64,000 bases of DNA from Furfurilactobacillus milii (GCF_009864005.1 NZ_WEZQ01000011.1:62001-126000), one strand, 5' to 3'. Shown: positions 1 to 7,954, counted from the stretch's first letter. Numbers and translations are program-made. Notes: a model not told the origin generated them from the letters alone.

Positions 1-110
1 TCAATCTCTGTCGCCTTCAAAAATTTGTGCGTTGTTACAACCGTTTCACGCCATAGTATGGTTAGTGCGTCATAATCTTCTGACCTGGCATGACGGGAAA
101 TAATAGACAT
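1..110 (-). CDS. GNAT family N-acetyltransferase, 5' part only
   Basis: Minus-strand gene starting at an ATG at 110 with a GGAG ribosome binding site a few bases upstream; it leaves the window after about 36 codons. The visible N-terminus begins MSIISRHARSEDYDALTILW and continues with a T-H-K-F-L-K-A-T stretch. The opening (charged strand, helix with a central Trp, then T/A-T-H-x-F-L) is the usual start of small YjaB-like GNAT acetyltransferases, which move an acetyl group from acetyl-CoA to an amine. The acetyl-CoA binding motif lies outside the window, so the family call rests on the N-terminus only and the substrate is unknown. Confidence 0.55.
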   Translation of the reverse strand, partial: MSIISRHARSEDYDALTILWRETVVTTHKFLKATEI

Positions 111-144
111 TTTGTTTCTCCATTCAATTCTATTTAACGCTACC

Positions 145-198
145 AAAATAACCGTTTGGAAATTACTGTGCAACTTGTAATTTTCAAACGGTTATTTT
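145..198 (-). terminator. Hairpin terminator after the fem-type gene
   Basis: Arms 145-166 and 177-198 pair over 22 positions with one mismatch around a 10-base loop, with A/T-rich ends on both sides. It lies 20 bases past the stop of the minus-strand fem-type gene and upstream of the GNAT gene, so it probably ends fem transcription. Confidence 0.7.
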
Positions 199-218
199 CT
201 TTATCTTTCAAGTCCACT

Positions 219-1472
219 TTAGAAACGTTTGCTACGCCCCAACACTGTCTTAATGGCATTTAAGAGCTTGTAACGCCATGGAATCAACACTTTGGAGAAT
301 TCACCGATCATTTCGTCAGTGTAGCCATTAAAGCCTTGTTTGAATTCAAACACACCGTCACTACCATCGAATAGTCCGGCAACACCCAAAAAGTTGTACG
401 TCGGAATCTTTTGGTCAACAGCGGCCTTCATCATAGCATCTTGCAACATGAATGGCCCTTTAAAAGTCTTGAATTCTTCGTTCGTGTAACTAAATACATA
501 ATCGATTTCTTGCGGTTGAATCACAAACATCGCACCGGCAACATTGAACTTGGCAGGATACCGTTTTTGAAGGTCCTTTGCGACATCGATTTTCTTTTGA
601 TGGTTAGCCTTTTGGCGTTCAAGATCATCGATCTTGTTCTGTTCATAGCCCTTGTTTTTCGCCTTAAGTGCCGCGATTTTATCATCAGTTGACTTAATCT
701 TTTGTTGATAAGAATCAATGTATTCATTCGAGTCGATTTCAGCCACGACAAAGCGAATTTTATCGCCAAACTCACGGTAAACGTTTTGGTAGTAATCAAG
801 TGACTTGTCCGGGAAGTGCAATCGCTCTGCAGTCATTGCCGTATCCTTCTTGAATTCTGGTAATTCATCGAAGGAGATGTCTCTTAATTTAACACCAAAT
901 TCTTTGGCCTTTTTGATGTTATAACGTGTTTTCTTATCGAAACTCTTTTCCAGCGTTTGTTCCGTCATGTCACGGACATCTTTTTTATACTCGTAATGAG
1001 TAACATGAGTTGCTTCGTCGTAACCGGCTGCATGATAGTCTTGATAATCGTAGCCAAGTTCTTTAAACAATGCTGGCAAAGTTTCAAAGTGACTCGCAGT
1101 GAGCTCGCCCGCATCGTTATATGTTTTAACCGGCAAGTTGGGGATCAGGCGCAAGAACATCCCGTTTTGATTACGAACGTATTCTTCAACTGCTTCAACG
1201 AACGCAGACAAGTTAGCTTTTGTTTCAGAACCTGGCATAAACAATGGTCCACCATAGATATCAAACCGATAACCAAAGTGAATCTTCATGCCGACCAACA
1301 ATCCGGCCACAATGATCTTATCGTCTTCGACAAGACCCATATAAGTCGCTTTATGGCCTTCTTTTAACATCAGGTTGCCCTGTTCTACAGATTGATAAAA
1401 CGAACCGTAAGGACACTTTTCTTCAAACGCACTAAATTCTTCAGCTGATAATTCCCGAACTTTTTGCACCAT
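219..1472 (-). CDS. Fem-type peptidoglycan interpeptide-bridge aminoacyltransferase
   Basis: Encodes 417 residues, the usual length for FemX/FemA/MurM enzymes. These enzymes use aminoacyl-tRNA to add the amino acids of the cross-bridge to lipid-linked peptidoglycan precursors on the inner face of the membrane. The protein has the two GNAT-like halves of the family and, near the middle, the lysine/glutamate-rich helical hairpin (about residues 235-285) that resembles the tRNA-binding coiled coil of FemA. I place the start at the ATG at 1472 (MVQKVRELS). The open frame continues upstream for 41 codons, but that part is the translation of a terminator and a tRNA-like gene and should not be coding. 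Two tRNA-like genes and a promoter lie directly upstream on the same strand, which suggests a matched enzyme/tRNA unit. Whether it adds Ser, Ala or another residue cannot be read from the sequence. Confidence 0.88.
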   Translation of the reverse strand: MVQKVRELSAEEFSAFEEKCPYGSFYQSVEQGNLMLKEGHKATYMGLVEDDKIIVAGLLVGMKIHFGYRFDIYGGPLFMPGSETKANLSAFVEAVEEYVRNQNGMFLRLIPNLPVKTYNDAGELTASHFETLPALFKELGYDYQDYHAAGYDEATHVTHYEYKKDVRDMTEQTLEKSFDKKTRYNIKKAKEFGVKLRDISFDELPEFKKDTAMTAERLHFPDKSLDYYQNVYREFGDKIRFVVAEIDSNEYIDSYQQKIKSTDDKIAALKAKNKGYEQNKIDDLERQKANHQKKIDVAKDLQKRYPAKFNVAGAMFVIQPQEIDYVFSYTNEEFKTFKGPFMLQDAMMKAAVDQKIPTYNFLGVAGLFDGSDGVFEFKQGFNGYTDEMIGEFSKVLIPWRYKLLNAIKTVLGRSKRF

Positions 1473-1500
1473 TTTCACACCATTCCATTTTTTTGATACT

Positions 1501-1525
1501 AAAAAGGCATCGACCACCGATGCCT
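1501..1525 (-). terminator. Rho-independent terminator after the tRNA-like pair
   Basis: Perfect 8-bp stem 1505-1512 / 1518-1525 with a 5-base loop, followed on the minus strand by five T. It starts 5 bases beyond the 3' end of the first tRNA-like gene and ends 28 bases before the fem start codon. It separates the small RNAs from the fem coding region or attenuates read-through into it. Confidence 0.8.
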
Positions 1526-1530
1526 GTGAA

Positions 1531-1615
1531 GGAGAGTAAAGGATTTGAACCTCTGCGTCATTGCTGACCTCACAACCGAAATTGTGTCCCTTCAACCAGA
1601 CTTGGGTAACTCTCC
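1531..1615 (-). tRNA. tRNA-like gene with type II (Ser/Leu-like) fold, fem-proximal copy
   Basis: 85-nt cloverleaf on the minus strand. It has a 7-bp acceptor stem (GGAGAGT/ACTCTCC), T8 and A9, a 3-bp D stem with A14, G15, G18G19 and A21, a long variable arm with a GTCA/TGAC stem closed by a GCAA (GNRA) tetraloop, and a normal T arm with loop TTCAAAT. The anticodon arm is wrong for decoding: a 5-bp stem CACAA/TTGTG leaves only a 6-base loop TTTCGG (or 4 bp with 8 bases). No CCA is encoded; the base after the acceptor stem is T. SerRS recognises the long variable arm and not the anticodon, so a charged but non-decoding tRNASer serving the adjacent fem enzyme is a reasonable inference. Confidence 0.75.
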
Positions 1616-1694
1616 ATTTTTAAAACTGTTAAATTATGCAACTATGTGAGTCCACGTCAACAGCACAGGCTTGTCATCAACAGGAACTCACAAA

Positions 1695-1779
1695 GGAGAG
1701 TAAAGGATTTGAACCTCTGCGTCATTACTGACCTCACAACCGAAATCGTGTCCCTTCAACCAGACTTGGGTAACTCTCC
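1695..1779 (-). tRNA. tRNA-like gene, promoter-proximal copy
   Basis: Differs from the other copy at two of 85 positions: A to G in the anticodon stem (A-T becomes G-T, pairing kept) and C to T in the variable-arm tetraloop (GCAA becomes GTAA, still GNRA). The 6-base anticodon loop TTTCGG is identical, so the odd loop is shared and kept, not a single decayed copy. The 79 bases between the copies contain an imperfect inverted repeat (1645-1653 / 1683-1692) that could guide processing of a joint precursor. Confidence 0.75.
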
Positions 1780-1808
1780 ATAAGGGCTTAAAAATACCGC
1801 CATAAAAA

Positions 1809-1837
1809 AATATAACCCTGTTCCAAAGAAGATTCAA
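1809..1837 (-). promoter_or_regulatory. Sigma-A-type promoter of the tRNA-like/fem unit
   Basis: On the minus strand TTGAAT (1832-1837), 17-bp spacer, TATATT (1809-1814). The expected start is about 20-25 bases upstream of the first tRNA-like gene. The rest of the stretch between this point and apbE (1838-2017) is AT-rich and shows no gene. Confidence 0.65.
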
Positions 1838-2017
1838 GGTAATTTCACAAACGCTAGACATCCGTTGACTAGTGAAAATGGAAACATCTTCATCTCTTTA
1901 GGTACACTGTGATATTACCGCACAATATTTTCAGATGGTTAATATCAGTAGTGTCTTTACTAAACTTCAAAGTTTATTTATTAATTTATTAATGTTGAGT
2001 ACTCATCCATACTAACA

Positions 2018-2047
2018 TTGACGATAAAAACGACCACGACCTATAAT
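2018..2047 (+). promoter_or_regulatory. Promoter of apbE
   Basis: TTGACG at 2018-2023, 18-bp spacer, TATAAT at 2042-2047. A second TTGACA (2059-2064) with GATAAC 17 bp later lies too close to the start codon to leave room for the ribosome binding site, so the first is preferred. Confidence 0.65.
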
Positions 2048-2103
2048 ACCAATTAACATTGACACTTTGAACATACTGAAAGATAACCAATAGGACCCAA
2101 ACT

Positions 2104-3054
2104 ATGATTAATAATCTCGCATCGCAAAAACTAACAAAAACAACCCATGCACTTGGCACTCGTATTGTGCTAACGGTCATGGGTGAAACAGATGAAAAGG
2201 TACTGGATGACAGCATTGCGCTCATTCAACTGTACGAACAACAGTTAACCGTTAACGCACCCGTTTCCGAAGTTATGGCAGTCAACAACGCGTCCGGCAA
2301 ACATGCTGTACAAGTATCCCCAAGCACGTTTGCACTCATCAAAACTGCCGTTGAGCAGAGTCACCAACATTTTGGGTTCAATGCTCTAATTGGACCACTC
2401 GTTAAACTTTGGAAAATTGGCTTTGCTGGAGCAAACGTTCCCAATGAATCCGATATTTCCAAACGGCTAGCACTGTCTAATGCAGCAAACGTCATTCTAA
2501 ATGACGCTGATCAGAGTGTTTACCTCACCGAACCAGGAATGGAACTGGATCTGGGTGGGATTGCCAAGGGCTACATTGCTGACCGAATTCGCGATTTATG
2601 GCGTGCCAATGGCGTGCAAGCAGGCATCATTAATCTAGGCGGAAACATTGAATTTGTCGGTACTTCGCCTAAACGCGATAATGGTCAATGGTTAGTTGGT
2701 GTTCAGGCGCCAACAAAAGCTCGTGGTGAGGATCTTCTGACTGTGTTGATGCCAGCTGGTTCCGCCGTCACGTCAGGCACCTACGAACGCGTCTTAGTTA
2801 AGAACGGTCATCGTTACCACCACTTGTTGAGTCCTGAAACCGGTCATCCCCTGCAAACACACGTCAGCGGTGTTACTATTTTTGCCCGTGACTCAATCAC
2901 ATGTGAAATAGAAACAAAGCGGCTTTTCTTTGCAGGTAAACCAATTCCAGGTTGGGGAGAAGACCGCGACGATATTTACGGGGCTGCTTTCGTTTACGAT
3001 GATGACACTGTTGATCTAGTGATCGTTCATCATCGTTTAAAATTAATTGAGTAG
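2104..3054 (+). CDS. apbE: FAD:protein FMN transferase (ApbE)
   Basis: 316 residues. ApbE moves FMN from FAD onto a Thr/Ser of target flavoproteins such as extracellular fumarate-reductase-like enzymes and RnfG/NqrC-type domains. Visible family marks are the N-terminal G-T motif (HALGTRIVLTV), the central LDLGGIAKGYIAD segment, the INLGGNIEFVG strand, and HHLLSPETGHPL, which matches the H-x-x-x-P-x-T-G-x-P motif. The usual late A-D-A-L metal/nucleotide segment reads SITCEIETK here. There is no clear signal peptide or lipobox, so this copy may be cytoplasmic or export-independent. Its own promoter and a terminator bracket it as a single-gene unit, and no flavinylation target is visible nearby. 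The ribosome binding site is AGGA at 2092-2095. Confidence 0.9.
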   Translation: MINNLASQKLTKTTHALGTRIVLTVMGETDEKVLDDSIALIQLYEQQLTVNAPVSEVMAVNNASGKHAVQVSPSTFALIKTAVEQSHQHFGFNALIGPLVKLWKIGFAGANVPNESDISKRLALSNAANVILNDADQSVYLTEPGMELDLGGIAKGYIADRIRDLWRANGVQAGIINLGGNIEFVGTSPKRDNGQWLVGVQAPTKARGEDLLTVLMPAGSAVTSGTYERVLVKNGHRYHHLLSPETGHPLQTHVSGVTIFARDSITCEIETKRLFFAGKPIPGWGEDRDDIYGAAFVYDDDTVDLVIVHHRLKLIE

Positions 3055-3133
3055 AAAAAATGAGGCCGCAAGCATTTTTAAACGAATAACTTTTTTAGTC
3101 GGTCACACCTCATCATATATTTTCATATAACTC

Positions 3134-3174
3134 AAAGCCCCCTGTTTTTCAAAATATGAAAAACGGGGGGCTTT
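3134..3174. terminator. Bidirectional terminator between apbE and the M20 dipeptidase gene
   Basis: Arms 3134-3150 and 3158-3174 pair over 17 positions (one G-T) with a GC core of five C/G followed by T-rich sequence on both strands. It serves the convergent apbE and M20 genes. Confidence 0.9.
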
Positions 3175-3181
3175 CGTGCGA

Positions 3182-4561
3182 TTATTCATTGTTTAAACTG
3201 GACACTTTGAACTCTTCCGACTGTGCGCCAACTGCAGTCAATAACTCACCTAAAAAGTATGTTCCCTCTTGATAATCACTTTGACGTATATTTTCATTCG
3301 GGGAATGCGGTTTGCTAGCCGCATAGTGAACACCAACCATAACAATTGGTAATGACTTTCCAAGCTCATTGGCAAACTCACCAGCTGGTCCACTGCCTGG
3401 CATGTTCGGTACTAACCGTACATTTTCATCACCGTATACCTGTTTAGCAATTTTAACGTTCAGCTTAACAAAGGGATCATCAAGGTTCGTCCGAAATGGC
3501 AACTCGGCATGCGTTGGTTTCATCTCAACATCGCTAAACCCATTTCGATTCAATTGTTTGCGAATTAAATTCATAAGCTCGGCCGGCTCCTGACCAGGAA
3601 CCAATCGACAGTCTAGTTTTGCAGAAGCGGAACGCGGAATGATTGTTTTTACTCCTGCACCTGCATATCCACCCATGATGCCATTTACAGTCAATGTCGT
3701 ACCGTTTACCAATTCGGTCTTCGGGTCTGGATAGACGAAATTTCCTTTCAATCCAAAAGTATTCTTAACAGCTTCACCATCGAAGTCCATTTGTTCAACA
3801 GCAGCTGTCTCTGTTGAACTGAGCGGTTTTATATTATCGTAAAATCCTGATACTTTAACACGCCCATCTTTTCCTCGTAATGATGTAACGGCCTCCATAA
3901 GACGCCAAACTGCGTTATCGGCATAACTCGCCAATGATGAGTGAATATCTACATCCGCAGTCTGAACACTTAATTCAAACGTTGCAATGCCCTTCAGACC
4001 ACAGGTGACTTCAAAATGATCAACGGCGTTCTTACCGCCACCTTCCCACAAACAAACATCTGCTTTTAGTTCTGCCGCGTGAGCTTTTAAATAGTCCCCA
4101 ACATGTGGACTGCCTACTTCTTCTTCGCCTTCTACGAAAAATTTTAGATTCACAGGCAGTCCACCATGCTCATTGAAATATTTAATGAGCGTCAGGCGTG
4201 ACATTAGTTCCCCTTTGTCATCACAAACACCACGTGCAAACATTTTTCCATCTCGTTGCGTCAGTTTAAATGGATCAGAATGCCATTCGTCTAGTGGCTC
4301 TGGTGGCTGAACATCATAGTGATTATAGAATAAAACTGTCGTTTGTTTAGCACCCTTAAACGCAGCAAAAACGACTGGATTTCCTCCTTGATCATGCCAT
4401 TTTTCAACCGTTGAGGCTCCCAATGATTTAAATTCATTAACTAACCAATCAGAGGTTTCATTAATGCCAGTTCCCTGTGCGGAAATACTTGGAATAGTTA
4501 TATATTCTTCAACATCAGATAAGTTTGCGATTGCATAATCTTCTACTTCTCTTTTGTTCAT
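3182..4561 (-). CDS. M20 family zinc dipeptidase
   Basis: 459 residues from the ATG at 4561, preceded by GCAGG; an in-frame GTG seven codons upstream is less likely. M20 metallopeptidases hydrolyse small peptides with two zinc ions in the cytoplasm. Visible motifs in order are NHYDVQPPEPLDEW (zinc His and catalytic Asp), ARGVCDDKGE (bridging Asp), VEGEEEVGS (catalytic Glu pair), and PHSPNENI near the C-terminus (zinc His). The lid domain lies between about residues 200 and 310. The pattern resembles CNDP/Cys-Gly-type dipeptidases more than classical PepV. It follows the amidohydrolase gene by 54 bases on the same strand, so both are probably co-transcribed for breakdown of imported or recycled peptides. 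Confidence 0.88.
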   Translation of the reverse strand: MNKREVEDYAIANLSDVEEYITIPSISAQGTGINETSDWLVNEFKSLGASTVEKWHDQGGNPVVFAAFKGAKQTTVLFYNHYDVQPPEPLDEWHSDPFKLTQRDGKMFARGVCDDKGELMSRLTLIKYFNEHGGLPVNLKFFVEGEEEVGSPHVGDYLKAHAAELKADVCLWEGGGKNAVDHFEVTCGLKGIATFELSVQTADVDIHSSLASYADNAVWRLMEAVTSLRGKDGRVKVSGFYDNIKPLSSTETAAVEQMDFDGEAVKNTFGLKGNFVYPDPKTELVNGTTLTVNGIMGGYAGAGVKTIIPRSASAKLDCRLVPGQEPAELMNLIRKQLNRNGFSDVEMKPTHAELPFRTNLDDPFVKLNVKIAKQVYGDENVRLVPNMPGSGPAGEFANELGKSLPIVMVGVHYAASKPHSPNENIRQSDYQEGTYFLGELLTAVGAQSEEFKVSSLNNE

Positions 4562-4615
4562 TTTAATTAAACCTGCTTTCACACTAACTAACTGATTATT
4601 TGCTAAGTTCAGACA

Positions 4616-5800
4616 CTAATAGACACGTTGCCCATGCTGGTAAACTTGTTTATCGGGTTGTTGAACGGCATTCACATCTACCAGAGGATCACCATTCAAG
4701 ACCAAAAAGTCAGCATATTTTCCCTTCTCCAAGGTGCCATATTCATCATCAATCTTCATCAATTTCGCTGACGTAACTGATGACTTAATGGCAGTGGCAG
4801 GTGATACTCCCTTATCGACCATTAGAGATAGTTCTTTCGGTGTCATAGTAAAATCATTGAACGGCGTCCCCGCATCAGTTCCTAGAGTAACCGGTACGCC
4901 TCGTTTCCACGCATGCATAATATTAGTGTACAAGTCGTCCAGCGCATCAGCTGCTTTCTTGATTTCCCACTCTGGCAATTTTCCCTTGGCATATTCTGGA
5001 ATTGCCCAGTCAGCAACAATAGTCGGTGTTAAATAAGTCCCCTTCTCCAACATCAAATCGATTTCTTCATCGTTAACATAAAAACCGTGCTCGATCGAGT
5101 CAACACCTGCTTTGATAGCATTCATAATGCCTGGATTACCTTCTGCGTGTGCGGCAACGATGTCTCCCTTATGATGCGCTTCATCAACGGCAACTTTGAT
5201 TTCTTCAACGCTAAGTTGAGGATCATCCATAAAGTCACCAGGAGTCATAACGCCACCCGTTGCCATAACTTTAACAGCCTTCGTTCCGATTTTTAATCCT
5301 TGACGAACTGCTTTGCGCATTTCATCCGGAGAGTCGACCAGATGCCCGAAATTCGGAAAATCACCATGTCCGCCTGTCATTGAATATGGCCGGCCAGATG
5401 GCAATATACGTGGCACCTTAGTCAGTTTCCCTGCACTACGCAATTTTTCCAAATAAATGTCAATGTCAAACGAAGACCCGCACTCGCGAATATATGTAAC
5501 ACCTGATTTCAACAGATCGTGTAAATTATCAACAGCACGAACCGTCGCTTCGACAACATTGGCGCCAGTTCCACCATCACCTGTGTTGGGATCCATCGTT
5601 ATGTGAGTATGACAATTGATTAATCCCGGCATAACATACTGTCCAGACAAATCAACTTCTTGTTCAACTACTGGATGTGTATTACTACCAGTTTCTTCAA
5701 TTTTTCCCGTTGTATCATCAACAACGAACCACGCATCATTTACTTCCTGTTCATGGTTCCCGTCAAATAAATGACCATGTGTAAATACTGTTTTTGACAT
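4616..5800 (-). CDS. Metal-dependent amidohydrolase (prolidase/imidazolonepropionase-like)
   Basis: 394 residues with the amidohydrolase (beta/alpha)8 signatures: the HTH metal pair (INCHTHITMD), a candidate carboxylated Lys in KVMATGGV, metal His residues in AHAEG and EHGFY, and the catalytic Asp in LGTDAGTP. The ends form the usual small beta-sandwich (N-terminal FTHGHLFDG; C-terminal GKYADFLVLNGDP). This subgroup includes Xaa-Pro and Xaa-Lys/Arg dipeptidases as well as lactonases, so the substrate is open. The start is supported by GAGGTG 10 bases upstream. It leads a two-gene operon with the M20 peptidase and is divergent from a GltS-like carrier. Together they suggest a module for a peptide or N-acyl amino acid yielding a dicarboxylic amino acid. 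Confidence 0.82.
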   Translation of the reverse strand: MSKTVFTHGHLFDGNHEQEVNDAWFVVDDTTGKIEETGSNTHPVVEQEVDLSGQYVMPGLINCHTHITMDPNTGDGGTGANVVEATVRAVDNLHDLLKSGVTYIRECGSSFDIDIYLEKLRSAGKLTKVPRILPSGRPYSMTGGHGDFPNFGHLVDSPDEMRKAVRQGLKIGTKAVKVMATGGVMTPGDFMDDPQLSVEEIKVAVDEAHHKGDIVAAHAEGNPGIMNAIKAGVDSIEHGFYVNDEEIDLMLEKGTYLTPTIVADWAIPEYAKGKLPEWEIKKAADALDDLYTNIMHAWKRGVPVTLGTDAGTPFNDFTMTPKELSLMVDKGVSPATAIKSSVTSAKLMKIDDEYGTLEKGKYADFLVLNGDPLVDVNAVQQPDKQVYQHGQRVY

Positions 5801-5834
5801 ATAAAAGTCACCTCAAATAAATTAAATTATGATT

Positions 5835-5863
5835 AAAATATACCAACTAGCAAAAAAGGTCAA
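5835..5863 (-). promoter_or_regulatory. Promoter of the amidohydrolase-dipeptidase operon
   Basis: Minus strand TTGACC (5858-5863), 17 bp, TATTTT (5835-5840), about 35 bases upstream of the start codon. Confidence 0.55.
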
Positions 5864-5924
5864 ATCAGTTGAATAGAGTTTATTATTAAAATAATGCCGT
5901 TTAGTAAGGGTTCTTAAATTAATT

Positions 5925-5953
5925 TTGACTTAAAAATAAATTAATAGTATTCT
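5925..5953 (+). promoter_or_regulatory. Promoter of the GltS-like carrier gene
   Basis: TTGACT (5925-5930), 17 bp, TATTCT (5948-5953), 32 bases before the start codon. It is divergent from the amidohydrolase promoter, with about 60 bp between the -35 boxes where a shared regulator could bind. Confidence 0.6.
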
Positions 5954-5984
5954 CATTGTTAATTTATTTTTTGAGGTGACGTGT

Positions 5985-7166
5985 ATGAATTTTATTATTG
6001 CTTTTAGTATTGTCATGGCCTTTATGCTAATCGGCGAGTGGGTATCAACTGTTTCGCATGCTTACATTCCGTCCGTTTTCGTTAGTGCAATTTTATTTGT
6101 CATTGGTTTTTGGACAGTGTTGCCCAAAACAGTCGTTGCAAGTGCTTCATTTGGTCCTCAATTTATCTCCATCGCTATCCCTTTGCTTCTAGTTCACCTT
6201 GGTACACTAATGAGCTTAAAGGAATTATTGCAGCAATGGAAAGCAGTTTGTATCGCACTGCTTGGCGTCATTGGAACACTGATTCTGACATTAACAATCG
6301 GCACATGGCTTTTCAACTGGCATACAGTAGTAGCAGCAATCCCGCCTTTAACAGGCGGTTTAGTTTCAGCATTGTTAATGAGTAACGGCCTGAAATCACA
6401 GGGCATCACAGCATTAGTAGCACTACCTGTATCCATGTTTGTTCTCCATTCAGTAGTCGGCTACCCATTAACCGCAGCCATGTTAAAACATGAAGGAAAA
6501 CGCCTCAGCATTGTTTTTAACAAAAATCGTGCCACTTTAGCTCCAAAATACGAGCAATCCGATGAAAGTAAAGAGAAAAAAGACTCGTTAATCAAGTTGC
6601 CCAATGCATACGTCACCTCAGCATATTTGCTAGTAAAGGTTGCCATCGTCGCACTCATCAGTATGGGATTTGCAATGTTGATTCATAACGTTATTAACGC
6701 AAATGTCGTCTGCTTAATATTTGGTGTCATCGCCCATCAACTTGGCTTTCTTGAGAATAATATTTTGGGCAAGGCCGGCGTTTTTAGTTGGCTCATGTAC
6801 GGTCTGCTAGCCTACGTTTTTGGTCAATTAAGCTCAACCACACCAAGCCTAATGGGAACTATAATCGTTCAAATTATCACGCTAATTGCTCTTGGTCTGT
6901 TAGGCATGTTTCTTGCTGCACGACTTCTAGCAAAACCATTTGGTATGACATGGCAAATGGCCTATGCCTGTTCGCTAACTTCTCTTTTCGGTTTCCCGGC
7001 TGACTACATCCTGACATCAGAGATATCTCGGAGCGTTGCCTCAGGAGACAAACCGCTCGAAGGCTATCTACGAGATCAAATGATGCCTAAAATGTTAGTA
7101 GGTGGTTTTGCAACCGTATCCGTTGCAAGTGTTATCATTGCCTCAATTTTTCTTAAGCTTTTATAG
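5985..7166 (+). CDS. GltS-like (sodium/glutamate symporter-like) membrane carrier
   Basis: 393 residues, about ten hydrophobic segments in two groups separated by a charged cytoplasmic loop near residues 180-200. Glycine/proline-rich turns (IPPLTGGLVSALLMSNG in the first half, SLFGFPADYILTSEISRSV in the second) sit in matching places, as expected for the inverted-repeat re-entrant loops of GltS-type carriers. The ATG at 5985 is 6 bases after GAGGTG; the upstream in-frame GTG overlaps that ribosome binding site and is rejected. The gene is divergent from amidohydrolase and dipeptidase genes, so glutamate or a related acid released from or counter-moved with a peptide is plausible. The substrate is inferred, and assignment to GltS itself is only moderate. 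Confidence 0.6.
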   Translation: MNFIIAFSIVMAFMLIGEWVSTVSHAYIPSVFVSAILFVIGFWTVLPKTVVASASFGPQFISIAIPLLLVHLGTLMSLKELLQQWKAVCIALLGVIGTLILTLTIGTWLFNWHTVVAAIPPLTGGLVSALLMSNGLKSQGITALVALPVSMFVLHSVVGYPLTAAMLKHEGKRLSIVFNKNRATLAPKYEQSDESKEKKDSLIKLPNAYVTSAYLLVKVAIVALISMGFAMLIHNVINANVVCLIFGVIAHQLGFLENNILGKAGVFSWLMYGLLAYVFGQLSSTTPSLMGTIIVQIITLIALGLLGMFLAARLLAKPFGMTWQMAYACSLTSLFGFPADYILTSEISRSVASGDKPLEGYLRDQMMPKMLVGGFATVSVASVIIASIFLKLL

Positions 7167-7203
7167 AAAGACAATCTGTACACGCTATTCAAATCTTCTA
7201 TAA

Positions 7204-7264
7204 AACTCAAATAGCGGCGACATTCACATGATTACTTCACGTGAATGTCGCCGCTATTTGAGTT
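7204..7264. terminator. Long bidirectional terminator
   Basis: Perfect 24-bp arms 7204-7227 and 7241-7264 around a 13-base loop, with T-rich flanks on both strands. It lies between the convergent GltS-like and HIT genes. The unusually long perfect stem could also be an RNase III site. Confidence 0.85.
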
Positions 7265-7268
7265 CTAT

Positions 7269-7748
7269 TTAATTTGCCGCTTCAGCATCCGCCGCCAGCA
7301 CTTTAGTTAGTGTTGCTTTCAGTGTGTGCCTCATCTCGTCAAGTTCTTCAGGCGATGGCCGGTTGTCGTCACTGAACATAACGTTACGATCTAACCACCA
7401 AACTGGCCCCGGTGTTGTCGTATCGCCTTCTCGACGAGGGAATAGGTGCCAATGCACGTGGGTATCGCCATTCCCTAATAACTCATAGTTCATTTTTTCG
7501 GCATGGAACGCGTCGTAAACAGCCTCCGCTACCAAACTCATTTCGTGCAAAAATTGCTCTTTAAAATCGCGTGGCAAAAAATGCAATTCTGTCTCATGTT
7601 GTTTGCATAGAAACAAGGTGTATCCCTTAAAGTGCTGATTGTCGCCAATTACCACATACCCTGTTGATAATTCAGCAACAAAATAGGGATTAGTCCCATC
7701 CTTAATCATTTGAATTCGTCTGCAAATTTCACAGTTATCGTGCATCAT
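7269..7748 (-). CDS. HIT-family nucleotide hydrolase/transferase-like protein
   Basis: 159 residues from the ATG at 7748 (GAGGGTGG 9 bases upstream; the in-frame GTG three codons earlier overlaps the ribosome binding site). The catalytic histidine triad is HVHWHLFPR at about residues 97-105, with a C-x-x-C-like N-terminal CEIC that may bind zinc. HIT proteins hydrolyse nucleoside monophosphate esters such as Ap4A or adenylated amines. The middle KGYTLFLCKQH and the aromatic insert GPVWWLDRNVMF are typical of the Firmicute subgroup. It is a single gene with a terminator downstream; the exact substrate is unknown. Confidence 0.88.
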   Translation of the reverse strand: MMHDNCEICRRIQMIKDGTNPYFVAELSTGYVVIGDNQHFKGYTLFLCKQHETELHFLPRDFKEQFLHEMSLVAEAVYDAFHAEKMNYELLGNGDTHVHWHLFPRREGDTTTPGPVWWLDRNVMFSDDNRPSPEELDEMRHTLKATLTKVLAADAEAAN

Positions 7749-7907
7749 TTCATCCACCCTCTATATAATGTCGATTCTCTCCCCATGAGACTCGCAGTTA
7801 TGCCATCAATTACTTTCTCAATCAGTAAATTATCACATTTTCAAATACTAGGCGAGCTCAAACGAATTTCTTATTCAATTATTAAAATTAAATGAATTAA
7901 ACCAGAA

Positions 7908-7954
7908 TTGGACAATGCCCGATCATTAATGTAGTATTCAATACTATATTAATG
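7908..7954 (+). promoter_or_regulatory. degV promoter overlapped by a 31-bp palindrome
   Basis: TTGGAC (7908-7913), 18 bp, TAGTAT (7932-7937). The -10 box lies inside a palindrome: arms 7924-7938 (CATTAATGTAGTATT) and 7940-7954 (AATACTATATTAATG) with one mismatch and a single central base. A dimeric repressor bound here would block the promoter. No regulator gene is adjacent. Confidence 0.6.

Noticed and set aside
1473-1595. N-terminal extension of the fem-type protein by 41 residues
   Set aside because: It is the translation of a terminator and a tRNA-like gene. The ATG at 1472 gives the family's normal length.
1531-1779. Ordinary decoding tRNA genes (Ser, Leu or Arg)
   Set aside because: The anticodon loop has six bases in both copies and no Ser/Leu anticodon can be placed, although the rest of the fold is canonical.
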